From Prosopocoilus inquinatus (Eukaryota > Arthropoda > Insecta > Coleoptera > Lucanidae), in contig JAYKNF010000020.1 in the NCBI GenBank assembly GCA_036172665.1, positions 372,001 to 436,000 of the forward strand: 64,000 nt of DNA, written 5' to 3'. This document shows positions 1 through 11,026 of the stretch, piece after piece. Below the pieces are notes generated by a model. That model saw nothing but the letters and a program-made list of their open reading frames with translations. It was not told where the DNA came from and made no database searches. Numbering within the stretch: position 1 is the stretch's first letter; every line of letters begins with the position of its first letter. A program made the translations under genes and the position numbers.

Positions 1-1192
1 CAAATAACATAGTAGCTAAGTAAGGATCGATTAGATACATCACAGGAACAACGCTAATACGTGTTTTTTCGTTCTAAACTATTTCCAGCTACTGCTGCGT
101 CCAAAAACTTTGTATCTCACATCAGAGTTACTGGAGTCCATCCGAACGTCAAATAACATGATAGATGAGTAAGGATCGATTAGATACATCCCAGGAACAA
201 CGCTAATACGTGTTGTTTCGTTTAAAACTATTTCCAGCTTCTGCTGCGTCCGAAAACTTCGTATCTCACATCAGAGTTACTGGAGTGCATCGAAACGTCA
301 AATAACATGATAGATAAGTAAGGATCGATTAGATACAGCACAGGAACAACGCTAATACGTGTTGTTTCGTTTAAAACTATTTCCAGCTCCTGCTGCGTCC
401 AAAAACTTTGTATCTCACATCGGAGTTACTGGAGTCCATCCAAACGTCAAATAACATGATAGATGAGTAAGGATCGATTAGATACATCCCAGGAACAACG
501 CTAATACGTGTTGTTTCGTTTAAAACTATTTCCAGCTTCTGCTGCGTCCGAAAATTTCGTTTCTCACATTAGAGTTACTGGAGTCCATCGAAACGTCAAA
601 TAACATGATAGATGAGTAAGTATCGATTAGATACATCACAGGAACAACGCTAATGCGTGTTGTTTCGTTTAAAACTATTTCCAGCTTCTGCTGCGTCCGA
701 AAACGTCGTATCTCACATCAGAGCTACTGGAGTCCATCGAAACGCCAAATAAGATGATAGATGAGTAAGGATCGATTAGATACAGCACAGGAACAACGCT
801 AATACGTGTTGTTTCGTTTAAAACTATTTCTAGCTCCTGCTGCGTCCAAAAACTTTGTATCTCACATCAGACTTACTGGAGTCCATCCAAACGTCAAATA
901 ACATGATAGATGAGTAAGGATCGATTAGATACATCACAGGAACAACGCTAATGCGTGTTGTTTCGTTTAAAACTATTTCCAGCTTCAGCTGCGTCCGAGA
1001 ACTTCGTATCTCACTTCAGAGTTACTGGAGCCCATCCAAACGTCAAATAACATGATAGGTGAGTAAGGATCGATTAGTTACATCACAGGAACAACGCTAA
1101 TATGTGTTGTTTCGTTTAAAACTATTTCCAGCTGCTGCTGCGTCCGAAAATTTCGTATCTCACATTAGAGTTACTGGAGTCCATCGAAACGT
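1..1192. repeat. HOR block 1: A1-B-C-D-E-F-G-H (8 monomers)
   Basis: This is the cleanest form of the A1 half of the higher-order repeat, ending in H just before an A2 marker. The A1 monomer ends in ccgaacgt instead of ccaaacgt, a variant also seen at 4,620, 18,775, 28,907, 33,824, 35,612 and 41,572. The same eight-type order recurs at 35,612-36,803. A base private to this copy is g at 422 (cggagtt). Confidence 0.9.
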
Positions 1193-1937
1193 CAAATAAC
1201 ATAGTAGCTAAGTAAGGATCGATTAGATACATCACAGGAACAACGCTAATACGTGCTTTTTCGTTCTAAACTATTTCCAGCTACTGCTGCGTCCAAAAAC
1301 TTTGTATCTCACATCAGACTTACTGGAGTCCATCCAAACGTCAAATAACATGTTAGATAAGTAAGGATTGTTTAGATACATCACAGGAACAACGCTAATG
1401 CGTGTTGTTTCGTTTAAAACTATTACCAGCTTCTGCTGCGTCCGAAAATTTCGTATCTCACATCAGAGATACTGGAGTCCATCCAAACGTCAAATAACAT
1501 GATAGATGAGTAAGGATCGATTAGATACATCACAGGAACAACGCTAATACGTGTTGTTTCGTTTAAAACTATTTCTAGCTCCTGCTGCGTCCAAAAACTT
1601 CGTATATCACATCAGAGTTACTAGAGTCCATCGAAACGTCAAATAACATGATAGATGAGTAAGGATCGATTAGATACATCACAGGCACAACGCTAATGCG
1701 TGTTGTTTCATTTAAAACTATTTCCAGCTTCTGCTGCGTCCGATAATTTCGTATCTCACATCAGAGTTACTGGAGTCCATCCAAACGTCAAATAACATGA
1801 TAGATGAGTAAGGATCGATTAGATACATCACAGGAACAACGCTAATGCGTGTTGTTTCGTTTAAAACTATTTCCAGCTTCTGCTGCGTCCGAAAACGTCG
1901 TATCTCACATCAGAGCTACTGGAGTCCATCGAAACGC

Positions 1938-2086
1938 CAAATAACATGATAGATGAGTAAGTATCGATTAGATACATCACAGGAACAACGCTAATGCGTG
2001 TTGTTTCATTTAAAACTATTTCCAGCTTCAGCTGCGTCCGAGAACTTCGTATCTCACTTCAGAGTTACTGGAGCCCATCCAAACGT
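1938..2086. repeat. Chimeric monomer M/O
   Basis: The left part, through ttcattt at about 2,008, matches type M. From cttcagctg at about 2,027 onward it matches type O. In complete blocks M and O are separated by N, so an in-register exchange that removed two monomer lengths (298 bp) is the simplest explanation. Confidence 0.8.
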
Positions 2087-2101
2087 CAAATAACATGATA
2101 G

Positions 2102-2174
2102 GTGAGTAAGGATCGATTAGATACATCACAGGAACAACGCTAATGCGTGTTGTTTCATTTAAAACTATTTCCAG
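2102..2174 (+). other. Intron-like motif set within a monomer (example)
   Basis: In monomers with a gataggtgag start (about 38 in the window: types P, H, C', C'' and G'), position 16 changes from a to g. This creates ag|gtgagtaag, a close match to the eukaryotic 5' splice-site consensus. The same monomer carries ctaat at 54-58, like a branch point, and ctatttccag ending at 88, like a 3' splice site with the branch A 31 nt upstream. The implied intron would be 73 nt. Whether the array is transcribed is unknown, so this is a sequence resemblance only. Confidence 0.3.
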
Positions 2175-2980
2175 CTTCTGCTGCGTCCGATAATTTCGTA
2201 TCTCACATCAGAGTTACTGGAGTCCATCCAAACGTCAAATAACATGATAGATGAGTAAGGATCGATTAGATACATCACAGGAACAACGCTAATGCGTGTT
2301 GTTTCGTTTAAAACTATTTCCAGCTTCAGCTGCGTCCGAGAACTTCGTATCTCACTTCAGAGTTACTGGAGCCCATCCAAACGTCAAATAACATGATAGA
2401 TGAGTAAGGATCGATTAGATACATCACAGGAACAACGCTAATACGTGTTGTTTCGTTTAAAACAATTTCCAGCTTCAGCTGCGTCCGAGAACTTCGTATC
2501 TCACATCAAAGTTACTGGAGTCCATCGAAACGCCAAATAACATGTTAGATGAGTAAGGATCGATTAGATACATCACAGGAACAACGCTAATGCGTGTTGT
2601 TTCGTTTAAAACTATTTCCAGCTTCTGCTGCGTCCGAAAACGTCGTATCTCACATCAGAGCTACTGGAGTCCATCGAAACGACAAATAACATGATAGATG
2701 AGTAAGGATTGATTAGATACAGCACAGGAACAACGCTAATACGTGTTGTTTCGTTTAAAACTATTTCCAGCTCCTGCTGCGTCCAAAAACGTCGTATCTC
2801 TCATCAGAGTTACTGGAGTCCGTCCAAACGTCAAATAACATGATAGATGAGTAAGGATCGATTAGTTACATCACAGGAACAACGCTAATATGTGTTGTTT
2901 CGTTTAAAACTATTTCCAGCTGCTGCTGCGTCCGAAAATTTCGTATCTCACATTAGAGTTACTGGAGTCCATCGAAACGT

Positions 2981-4619
2981 CAAATAACATAGTAGCTAAG
3001 TAAGGATCGATTAGATACATCACAGGAACAACGCTAATACGTGTTTTTTCGTTCTAAACTATTTCCAGCTACTGCTGCGTCCAAAAACTTTGTATCTCAC
3101 ATCAGAGTTACTGGAGTCCATCCAAACGTCAAATAACATGATAGATGAGTAAGGATCGATTAGATACATCACAGGAACAACGCTAATGCGTGTTGTTTCG
3201 TTTAAAACTATTTCCAGCTTCTGCTGCGTCCGAAAACGTCGTATCTCACATCAGAGCTACTGGAGTCCATCGAAACGCCAAATAACATGATAGATGAGTA
3301 AGTATCGATTAGATACATCACAGGAACAACGCTAATGCGTGTTGTTTCATTTAAAACTATTTCCAGCTTCTGCTGCGTCCGATAATTTCGTATCTCACAT
3401 CAGAGTTACTGGAGTCCATCCAAACGTCAAATAACATGATAGATGAGTAAGGATCGATTAGATACATCACAGGAACAACGCTAATGCGTGTTGTTTCGTT
3501 TAAAACTATTTCCAGCTTCTGCTGCGTCCGAAAATTTCGTTTCTCACATTAGAGTTACTGGAGTCCATCGAAACGTCAAATAACATGATAGATGAGTAAG
3601 TATCGATTAGATACATCACAGGAACAACGCTAATGCGTGTTGTTTCGTTTAAAACTATTTCCAGCTTCAGCTGCGTCCGAGAACTTCGTATCTCACTTCA
3701 GAGTTACTGGAGCCCATCCAAACGTCAAATAACATGATAGGTGAGTAAAGATCGATTAGATACATCACAGGAACAACGCTAATGCGTGTTGTTTCATTTA
3801 AAACTATTTCCAGCTTCTGCTGCGTCCGATAATTTCGTATCTCACATCAGAGTTACTGGAGTCCATCCAAACGTCAAATAACATGATAGATGAGTAAGGA
3901 TCGATTAGATACATCACAGGAACAACGCTAATGCGTGTTGTTTCGTTTAAAACTATTTCCAGCTTCAGCTGCGTCCGAGAACTTCGTATCTCACTTCAGA
4001 GTTACTGGAGCCCATCCAAACGTCAAATAACATGATAGATGAGTAAGGATCGATTAGATACATCACAGGAACAACGCTAATACGTGTTGTTTCGTTTAAA
4101 ACAATTTCCAGCTTCAGCTGCGTCCGAGAACTTCGTATCTCACATCAAAGTTACTGGAGTCCATCGAAACGCCAAATAACATGTTAGATGAGTAAGGATC
4201 GATTAGATACATCACAGGAACAACGCTAATGCGTGTTGTTTCGTTTAAAACTATTTCCAGCTTCTGCTGCGTCCGAAAACGTCGTATCTCACATCAGAGC
4301 TACTGGAGTCCATCGAAACGACAAATAACATGATAGATGAGTAAGGATTGATTAGATACAGCACAGGAACAACGCTAATACGTGTTGTTTCGTTTAAAAC
4401 TATTTCCAGCTCCTGCTGCGTCCAAAAACGTCGTATCTCTCATCAGAGTTACTGGAGTCCGTCCAAACGTCAAATAACATGATAGATGAGTAAGGATCGA
4501 TTAGTTACATCACAGGAACAACGCTAATATGTGTTGTTTCGTTTAAAACTATTTCCAGCTGCTGCTGCGTCCGAAAATTTCGTATCTCACATTAGAGTTA
4601 CTGGAGTCCATCGAAACGT
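2981..4619. repeat. HOR block 3: A1-L-M-N-O-P-G-Q-R-S-T (11 monomers)
   Basis: Here the A1 marker is followed directly by L instead of B, so the block runs from an A1 start into the A2-half tail. The same 11-type order recurs at 17,136-18,774 and 39,933-41,571, which makes it a stable HOR variant of 1,639 bp. A private change is a at 3,749 (gagtaaag) in the P monomer. Confidence 0.9.
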
Positions 4620-6705
4620 CAAATAACATAGTAGCTAAGTAAGGATCGATTAGATACATCACAGGAACAACGCTAATACGTGTTTTTTCGTTCTAAACTA
4701 TTTCCAGCTACTGCTGCGTCCAAAAACTTTGTATCTCACATCAGAGTTACTGGAGTCCATCCGAACGTCAAATAACATGATAGATGAGTAAGGATCGATT
4801 AGATACATCCCAGGAACAAAGCTAATACGTGTTGTTTCGTTTAAAACTATTTCCAGCTTCTGCTGCGTCCGAAAACTTCGTATCTCACATCAGAGTTACT
4901 GGAGTGCATCGAAACGTCAAATAACATGATAGATAAGTAAGGATCGATTAGATACAGCACAGGAACAACGCTAATACGTGTTGTTTCGTTTAAAACTATT
5001 TCCAGCTCCTGCTGCGTCCAAAAACTTTGTATCTCACATCAGAGTTACTGGAGTCCATCCAAACGTCAAATAACATGATAGATGAGTAAGGATCGATTAG
5101 ATACATCCCAGGAACAACGCTAATACGTGTTGTTTCGTTTAAAACTATTTCCAGCTTCTGCTGCGTCCGAAAATTTCGTTTCTCACATTAGAGTTACTGG
5201 AGTCCATCGAAACGTCAAATAACATGATAGATGAGTAAGTATCGATTAGATACATCACAGGAACAACGCTAATGCGTGTTGTTTCGTTTAAAACTATTTC
5301 CAGCTTCTGCTGCGTCCGAAAACGTCGTATCTCACATCAGAGCTACTGGAGTCCATCGAAACGCCAAATAAGATGATAGATGAGTAAGGATCGATTAGAT
5401 ACAGCACAGGAACAACGCTAATACGTGTTGTTTCGTTTAAAACTATTTCTAGCTCCTGCTGCGTCCAAAAACTTTGTATCTCACATCAGACTTACTGGAG
5501 TCCATCCAAACGTCAAATAACATGATAGATGAGTAAGGATCGATTAGATACATCACAGGAACAACGCTAATGCGTGTTGTTTCGTTTAAAACTATTTCCA
5601 GCTTCTGCTGCGTCCGAAAATTTCGTTTCTCATATTAGAGTTACTGGAGTCCATCGAAACGCCAAATAACATGATAGATGAGTAAGTATCGATTAGATAC
5701 ATCACAGGAACAACGCTAATGCGTGTTGTTTCGTTTAAAACTATTTCCAGCTTCAGCTGCGTCCGAGAACTTCGTATCTCACTTCAGAGTTACTGGAGCC
5801 CATCCAAACGTCAAATAACATGATAGGTGAGTAAGGATCGATTAGATACAGCACAGGAACAACGCTAATACGTGTTGTTTCGTTTAAAACTATTTCCAGC
5901 TCCTGCTGCGTCCAAAAACTTTGTATCTCACATCAGACTTACTGGAGTCCATCCAAACGTCAAATAACATGATAGATGAGTAAGGATCGATTAGATACAT
6001 CACAGGAACAACGCTAATGCGTGTTGTTTCGTTTAAAACTATTTCCAGCTTCTGCTGCGTCCGAAAATTTCGTTTCTCACATTAGAGTTACTGGAGTCCA
6101 TCGAAACGTCAAATAACATGATAGATGAGTAAGGATCGATTAGATACATCACAGGAACAACGCTAATGCGTGTTGTTTCGTTTAAAACTATTTCCAGCTT
6201 CTGCTGCGTCCGAAAACGTCGTATCTCACATCAGAGCTACTGGAGTCCATCGAAACGCCAAATAAGATGATAGATGAGTAAGGATCGATTAGATACAGCA
6301 CAGGAACAACGCTAATACGTGTTGTTTCGTTTAAAACTATTTCTAGCTCCTGCTGCGTCCAAAAACTTTGTATCTCACATCAGACTTACTGGAGTCCATC
6401 CAAACGTCAAATAACATGATAGATGAGTAAGGATCGATTAGATACATCACAGGAACAACGCTAATGCGTGTTGTTTCGTTTAAAACTATTTCCAGCTTCA
6501 GCTGCGTCCGAGAACTTCGTATCTCACTTCAGAGTTACTGGAGCCCATCCAAACGTCAAATAACATGATAGGTGAGTAAGGATCGATTAGTTACATCACA
6601 GGAACAACGCTAATATGTGTTGTTTCGTTTAAAACTATTTCCAGCTGCTGCTGCGTCCGAAAATTTCGTATCTCACATTAGAGTTACTGGAGTCCATCGA
6701 AACGT
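4620..6705. repeat. HOR block 4: A1-B-C-D-E-F-N'-O-C'-N-L-F-G-H (14 monomers)
   Basis: This is the 8-monomer A1 half with six extra monomers (894 bp) between the first F and G. The extra segment ends in a second F, consistent with an insertion by exchange between F-like monomers. It recurs at 18,775-20,860. N' carries ttctcatatt; C' carries a gataggtgag start on a C body. A private base is a at 4,820 (ggaacaaa). Confidence 0.9.
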
Positions 6706-7003
6706 CAAATAACATAGTAGCTAAGTAAGGATCGATTAGATACATCACAGGAACAACGCTAATACGTGCTTTTTCGTTCTAAACTATTTCCAGCTACTGC
6801 TGCGTCCAAAAACTTTGTATCTCACATCAGACTTACTGGAGTCCATCCAAACGTCAAATACCATGTTAGATAAGTAAGGATTGTTTAGATACATCACAGG
6901 AACAACGCTAATGCGTGTTGTTTCGTTTAAAACTATTACCAGCTTCTGCTGCGTCCGAAAATTTCGTATCTCACATCAGAGATACTGGAGTCCATCCAAA
7001 CGT

Positions 7004-8791
7004 CAAATAACATGATAGATGAGTAAGGATCGATTAGATACATCACAGGAACAACGCTAATACGTGTTGTTTCGTTTAAAACTATTTCTAGCTCCTGCTG
7101 CGTCCAAAAACTTCGTATATCACATCAGAGTTACTAGAGTCCATCGAAACGTCAAATAACATGATAGATGAGTAAGGATCGATTAGATACATCACAGGCA
7201 CAACGCTAATGCGTGTTGTTTCATTTAAAACTATTTCCAGCTTCTGCTGCGTCCGATAATTTCGTATCTCACATCAGAGTTACTGGAGTCCATCCAAACG
7301 TCAAATAACATGATAGATGAGTAAGGATCGATTAGATACATCACAGGAACAACGCTAATACGTGTTGTTTCGTTTAAAACTATTTCTAGCTCCTGCTGCG
7401 TCCAAAAACTTCGTATATCACATCAGAGTTACTAGAGTCCATCGAAACGTCAAATAACATGATAGATGAGTAAGGATTGTTTAGATACATCACAGGAACA
7501 ACGCTAATGCGTGTTGTTTCGTTTAAAACTATTACCAGCTTCTGCTGCGTCCGAAAATTTCGTATCTCACATCAGAGATACTGGAGTCCATCCAAACGTC
7601 AAATAACATGATAGATGAGTAAGGATCGATTAGATACATCACAGGAACAACGCTAATACGTGTTGTTTCGTTTAAAACTATTTCTAGCTCCTGCTGCGTC
7701 CAAAAACTTCGTATATCACATCAGAGTTACTAGAGTCCATCGAAACGTCAAATAACATGATAGATGAGTAAGGATCGATTAGAGACATCACAGGCACAAC
7801 GCTAATGCGTGTTGTTTCATTTAAAACTATTTCCAGCTTCTGCTGCGTCCGATAATTTCGTATCTCACATCAGAGTTACTGGAGTCCATCCAAACGTCAA
7901 ATAACATGATAGATGAGTAAGGATCGATTAGATACGTCACAGGAACAACGCTAATACGTGTTGTTTCGTTTAAAACTATTTCTAGCTCCTGCTGCGTCCA
8001 AAAACTCCGTATATCACATCAGAGTTACTAGAGTCCATCGAAACGTCAAATAACATGATAGATGAGTAAGGATTGTTTAGATACATCACAGGAACAACGC
8101 TAATGCGTGTTGTTTCGTTTAAAACTATTACCAGCTTCTGCTGCGTCCGAAAATTTCGTATCTCACATCAGAGATACTGGAGTCCATCCAAACGTCAAAT
8201 AACATGATAGATGAGTAAGGATCGATTAGATACATCACAGGAACAACGCTAATACGTGTTGTTTCGTTTAAAACTATTTCTAGCTCCTGCTGCGTCCAAA
8301 AACTTCGTATATCACATCAGAGTTACTAGAGTCCATCGAAACGTCAAATAACATGATAGATGAGTAAGGATCGATTAGATACATCACAGGCACAACGCTA
8401 ATGCGTGTTGTTTCATTTAAAACTATTTCCAGCTTCTGCTGCGTCCGATAATTTCGTATCTCACATCAGAGTTACTGGAGTCCATCCAAACGTCAAATAA
8501 CATGATAGATGAGTAAGGATCGATTAGATACATCACAGGAACAACGCTAATACGTGTTGTTTCGTTTAAAACTATTTCTAGCTCCTGCTGCGTCCAAAAA
8601 CTTCGTATATCACATCAGAGTTACTAGAGTCCATCGAAACGTCAAATAACATGATAGATGAGTAAGGATCGATTAGATACATCACAGGCACAACGCTAAT
8701 GCGTGTTGTTTCATTTAAAACTATTTCCAGCTTCTGCTGCGTCCGATAATTTCGTATCTCACATCAGAGTTACTGGAGTCCATCCAAACGT
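7004..8791. repeat. Local 4-monomer sub-repeat (J-K-J-I, 596 bp)
   Basis: The order is J-K-J-I, J-K-J-I, J-K-J-K: three turns of a 596-bp unit nested inside the larger block. The second turn differs by g at 7,784, g at 7,936 and c at 8,007. The same section is present at 13,113-14,900 as part of the 6,109-bp duplication. Confidence 0.85.
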
Positions 8792-9875
8792 CAAATAACA
8801 TGATAGATGAGTAAGGATCGATTAGATACATCACAGGAACAACGCTAATGCGTGTTGTTTCGTTTAAAACTATTTCCAGCTTCTGCTGCGTCCGAAAACG
8901 TCGTATCTCACATCAGAGCTACTGGAGTCCATTGAAACGCCAAATAAGATGATAGATGAGTAAGGATCGATTAGATACAGCACAGGAACAACGCTAATAC
9001 GTGTTGTTTCGTTTAAAACTATTTCTAGCTCCTGCTGCGTCCAAAAACTTCGTATATCACATCAGAGTTACTAGAGTCCATCGAAACGTCAAATAACATG
9101 ATAGATGAGTAAGGATCGATTAGATACATCACAGGCACAACGCTAATGCGTGTTGTTTCATTTAAAACTATTTCCAGCTTCTGCTGCGTCCGATAATTTC
9201 GTATCTCACATCAGAGTTACTGGAGTCCATCCAAACGTCAAATAACATGATAGATGAGTAAGGATCGATTAGATACATCACAGGAACAACGGTAATACGT
9301 GTTGTTTCGTTTAAAACTATTTCTAGCTCCTGCTGCGTCCAAAAACTTCGTATATCACATCAGAGTTACTAGAGTCCATCGAAACGTCAAATAACATGAT
9401 AGATGAGTAAGGATCGATTAGATACATCACAGGCACAACGCTAATGCGTGTTGTTTCATTTAAAACTATTTCCAGCTTCTGCTGCGTCCGATAATTTCGT
9501 ATCTCACATCAGAGTTACTGGAGTCCATCCAAACGTCAAATAACATGATAGATGAGTAAGGATCGATTAGATACATCACAGGAACAACGCTAATGCGTGT
9601 TGTTTCGTTTAAAACTATTTCCAGCTTCTGCTGCGTCCGAAAACGTCGTATCTCACATCAGAGCTACTGGAGTCCATCGAAACGCCAAATAACATGATAG
9701 ATGAGTAAGTATCGATTAGATACATCACAGGAACAACGCTAATGCGTGTTGTTTCATTTAAAACTATTTCCAGCTTCTGCTGCGTCCGATAATTTCGTAT
9801 CTCACATCAGAGTTACTGGAGTCCATCCAAACGTCAAATAACATGATAGATGAGTAAGGATCGATTAGATACATC

Positions 9876-9892
9876 ACAGGAACAACGCTAAT
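9876..9892 (+). other. Near-invariant core of the monomer, positions 42-58 (example)
   Basis: The word acaggaacaacgctaat is retained in almost every monomer despite many substitutions on both sides. Exceptions I saw are K (aggcac), B and D (the first base is c, from catcccagg), and single changes at 4,820, 9,292, 15,401, 20,602-20,603 and 45,048-45,049. Constraint, or simply biased homogenisation, could explain this. Confidence 0.5.
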
Positions 9893-9919
9893 GCGTGTTG
9901 TTTCGTTTAAAACTATTTC

Positions 9920-9931
9920 CAGCTTCTGCTG
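9920..9931. other. Conserved dyad CAGC-N4-GCTG (example)
   Basis: Monomer positions 86-97 read cagc-NNNN-gctg. The four middle bases differ by type (ttct, ttca, tcct, tact, tgct) while the arms stay constant. In F and J the first arm is tagc. Rare breaks occur at 19,310 (ccagattctg), 23,035 (ccagttcc) and 24,839 (ctgttgcg). Such a dyad could be a binding site for a dimeric protein; no protein is identified. Confidence 0.5.
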
Positions 9932-11026
9932 CGTCCGAAAATTTCGTTTCTCACATTAGAGTTACTGGAGTCCATCGAAACGTCAAATAACATGATAGAT
10001 GAGTAAGTATCGATTAGATACATCACAGGAACAACGCTAATGCGTGTTGTTTCGTTTAAAACTATTTCCAGCTTCAGCTGCGTCCGAGAACTTCGTATCT
10101 CACTTCAGAGTTACTGGAGCCCATCCAAACGTCAAATAACATGATAGGTGAGTAAGGATCGATTAGATACATCACAGGAACAACGCTAATGCGTGTTGTT
10201 TCATTTAAAACTATTTCCAGCTTCTGCTGCGTCCGATAATTTCGTATCTCACATCAGAGTTACTGGAGTCCATCCAAACGTCAAATAACATGATAGATGA
10301 GTAAGGATCGATTAGATACATCACAGGAACAACGCTAATGCGTGTTGTTTCGTTTAAAACTATTTCCAGCTTCAGCTGCGTCCGAGAACTTCGTATCTCA
10401 CTTCAGAGTTACTGGAGCCCATCCAAACGTCAAATAACATGATAGATGAGTAAGGATCGATTAGATACATCACAGGAACAACGCTAATACGTGTTGTTTC
10501 GTTTAAAACAATTTCCAGCTTCAGCTGCGTCCGAGAACTTCGTATCTCACATCAAAGTTACTGGAGTCCATCGAAACGCCAAATAACATGTTAGATGAGT
10601 AAGGATCGATTAGATACATCACAGGAACAACGCTAATGCGTGTTGTTTCGTTTAAAACTATTTCCAGCTTCTGCTGCGTCCGAAAACGTCGTATCTCACA
10701 TCAGAGCTACTGGAGTCCATCGAAACGACAAATAACATGATAGATGAGTAAGGATTGATTAGATACAGCACAGGAACAACGCTAATACGTGTTGTTTCGT
10801 TTAAAACTATTTCCAGCTCCTGCTGCGTCCAAAAACGTCGTATCTCTCATCAGAGTTACTGGAGTCCGTCCAAACGTCAAATAACATGATAGATGAGTAA
10901 GGATCGATTAGTTACATCACAGGAACAACGCTAATATGTGTTGTTTCGTTTAAAACTATTTCCAGCTGCTGCTGCGTCCGAAAATTTCGTATCTCACATT
11001 AGAGTTACTGGAGTCCATCGAAACGT

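Larger units (their letters stand above)
1193..2980. repeat. HOR block 2: A2-I-J-K-L-MO-P-G-Q-R-S-T (12 monomers)
   Basis: This is a short form of the A2 half. The monomer at 1,938 joins an M start (taagtatcg, ttcattt) to an O end (cttcagctg, gagccc), so one M-N-O step has been collapsed into a single chimera. The rest follows the standard order to S-T, which leads into A1. Confidence 0.9.
2009..7477. repeat. Segmental repeat copy 1 (14,155-bp spacing)
   Basis: The span 2,009-7,477 matches 16,164-21,632 with a shift of 14,155 bp (95x149). The limits are set by a/g at 2,008/16,163 and by type I against K at 7,478/21,633. The copies differ by a few single bases (for example 3,749, 4,820, 6,861, 19,310, 19,339, 19,676, 20,602-20,603). 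They are thus older than the 6,109-bp pair, or corrected less often. Confidence 0.8.
9835..9983 (+). repeat. Representative 149-bp monomer (type N)
   Basis: This is a good reference copy because it carries the majority base at most sites. It begins with caaataacat and ends with cgaaacgt. Less variable stretches are positions 1-10, 42-58 (acaggaacaacgctaat), 61-70, 94-102 (gctgcgtcc) and 129-138. Type-defining variable sites are 11-20, 24-31, 38-43, 58-60, 70-71, 85-93, 103-120 and 140-149. It contains a ClaI site (atcgat) near position 26 and a DraI site (tttaaa) near 72. Most copies share the ClaI site; types I and S lack it. G, O, Q, H and T monomers also carry PvuII (cagctg). Digestion should therefore give a 149-bp ladder with type-specific gaps. 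Confidence 0.95.
6706..11026. repeat. HOR block 5: 29-monomer A2 half, expanded J/K/I section
   Basis: The order is A2-I-J-K-J-I-J-K-J-I-J-K-J-K-L-Fj-K-J-K-L-M-N-O-P-G-Q-R-S-T. The J/K/I section has grown, with a 4-monomer period at 7,004-8,791. Fj at 8,941 has an F start (aagatgatag, cagcac) and a J end. Rare bases at 6,861, 7,784, 7,936, 8,007, 8,933 and 9,292 all reappear 6,109 bp later in block 7. Confidence 0.9.

Noticed and set aside
1..10. Polyadenylation signal in the monomer start (caaataac, or aaataag in F)
   Set aside because: Neither aataac nor aataag is the standard AATAAA signal. There is no supporting transcript feature, and the word recurs every 149 bp.
22..40. Palindromic operator around the ClaI site (ggatcgatta)
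   Set aside because: Only the six-base atcgat core is symmetric. The flanks do not extend the dyad, and types I and S lack it altogether.
577..597. CENP-B-box-like sequence on the minus strand (tttcgatggactccagt) in monomers ending cgaaacg
   Set aside because: It matches 11 of 17 consensus positions and 7 of the 9 core bases, but lacks the CGGG end. By my estimate a 7-of-9 core match is expected about 0.4 times by chance per monomer on both strands. Monomers ending ccaaacg lose the TTCG part as well.
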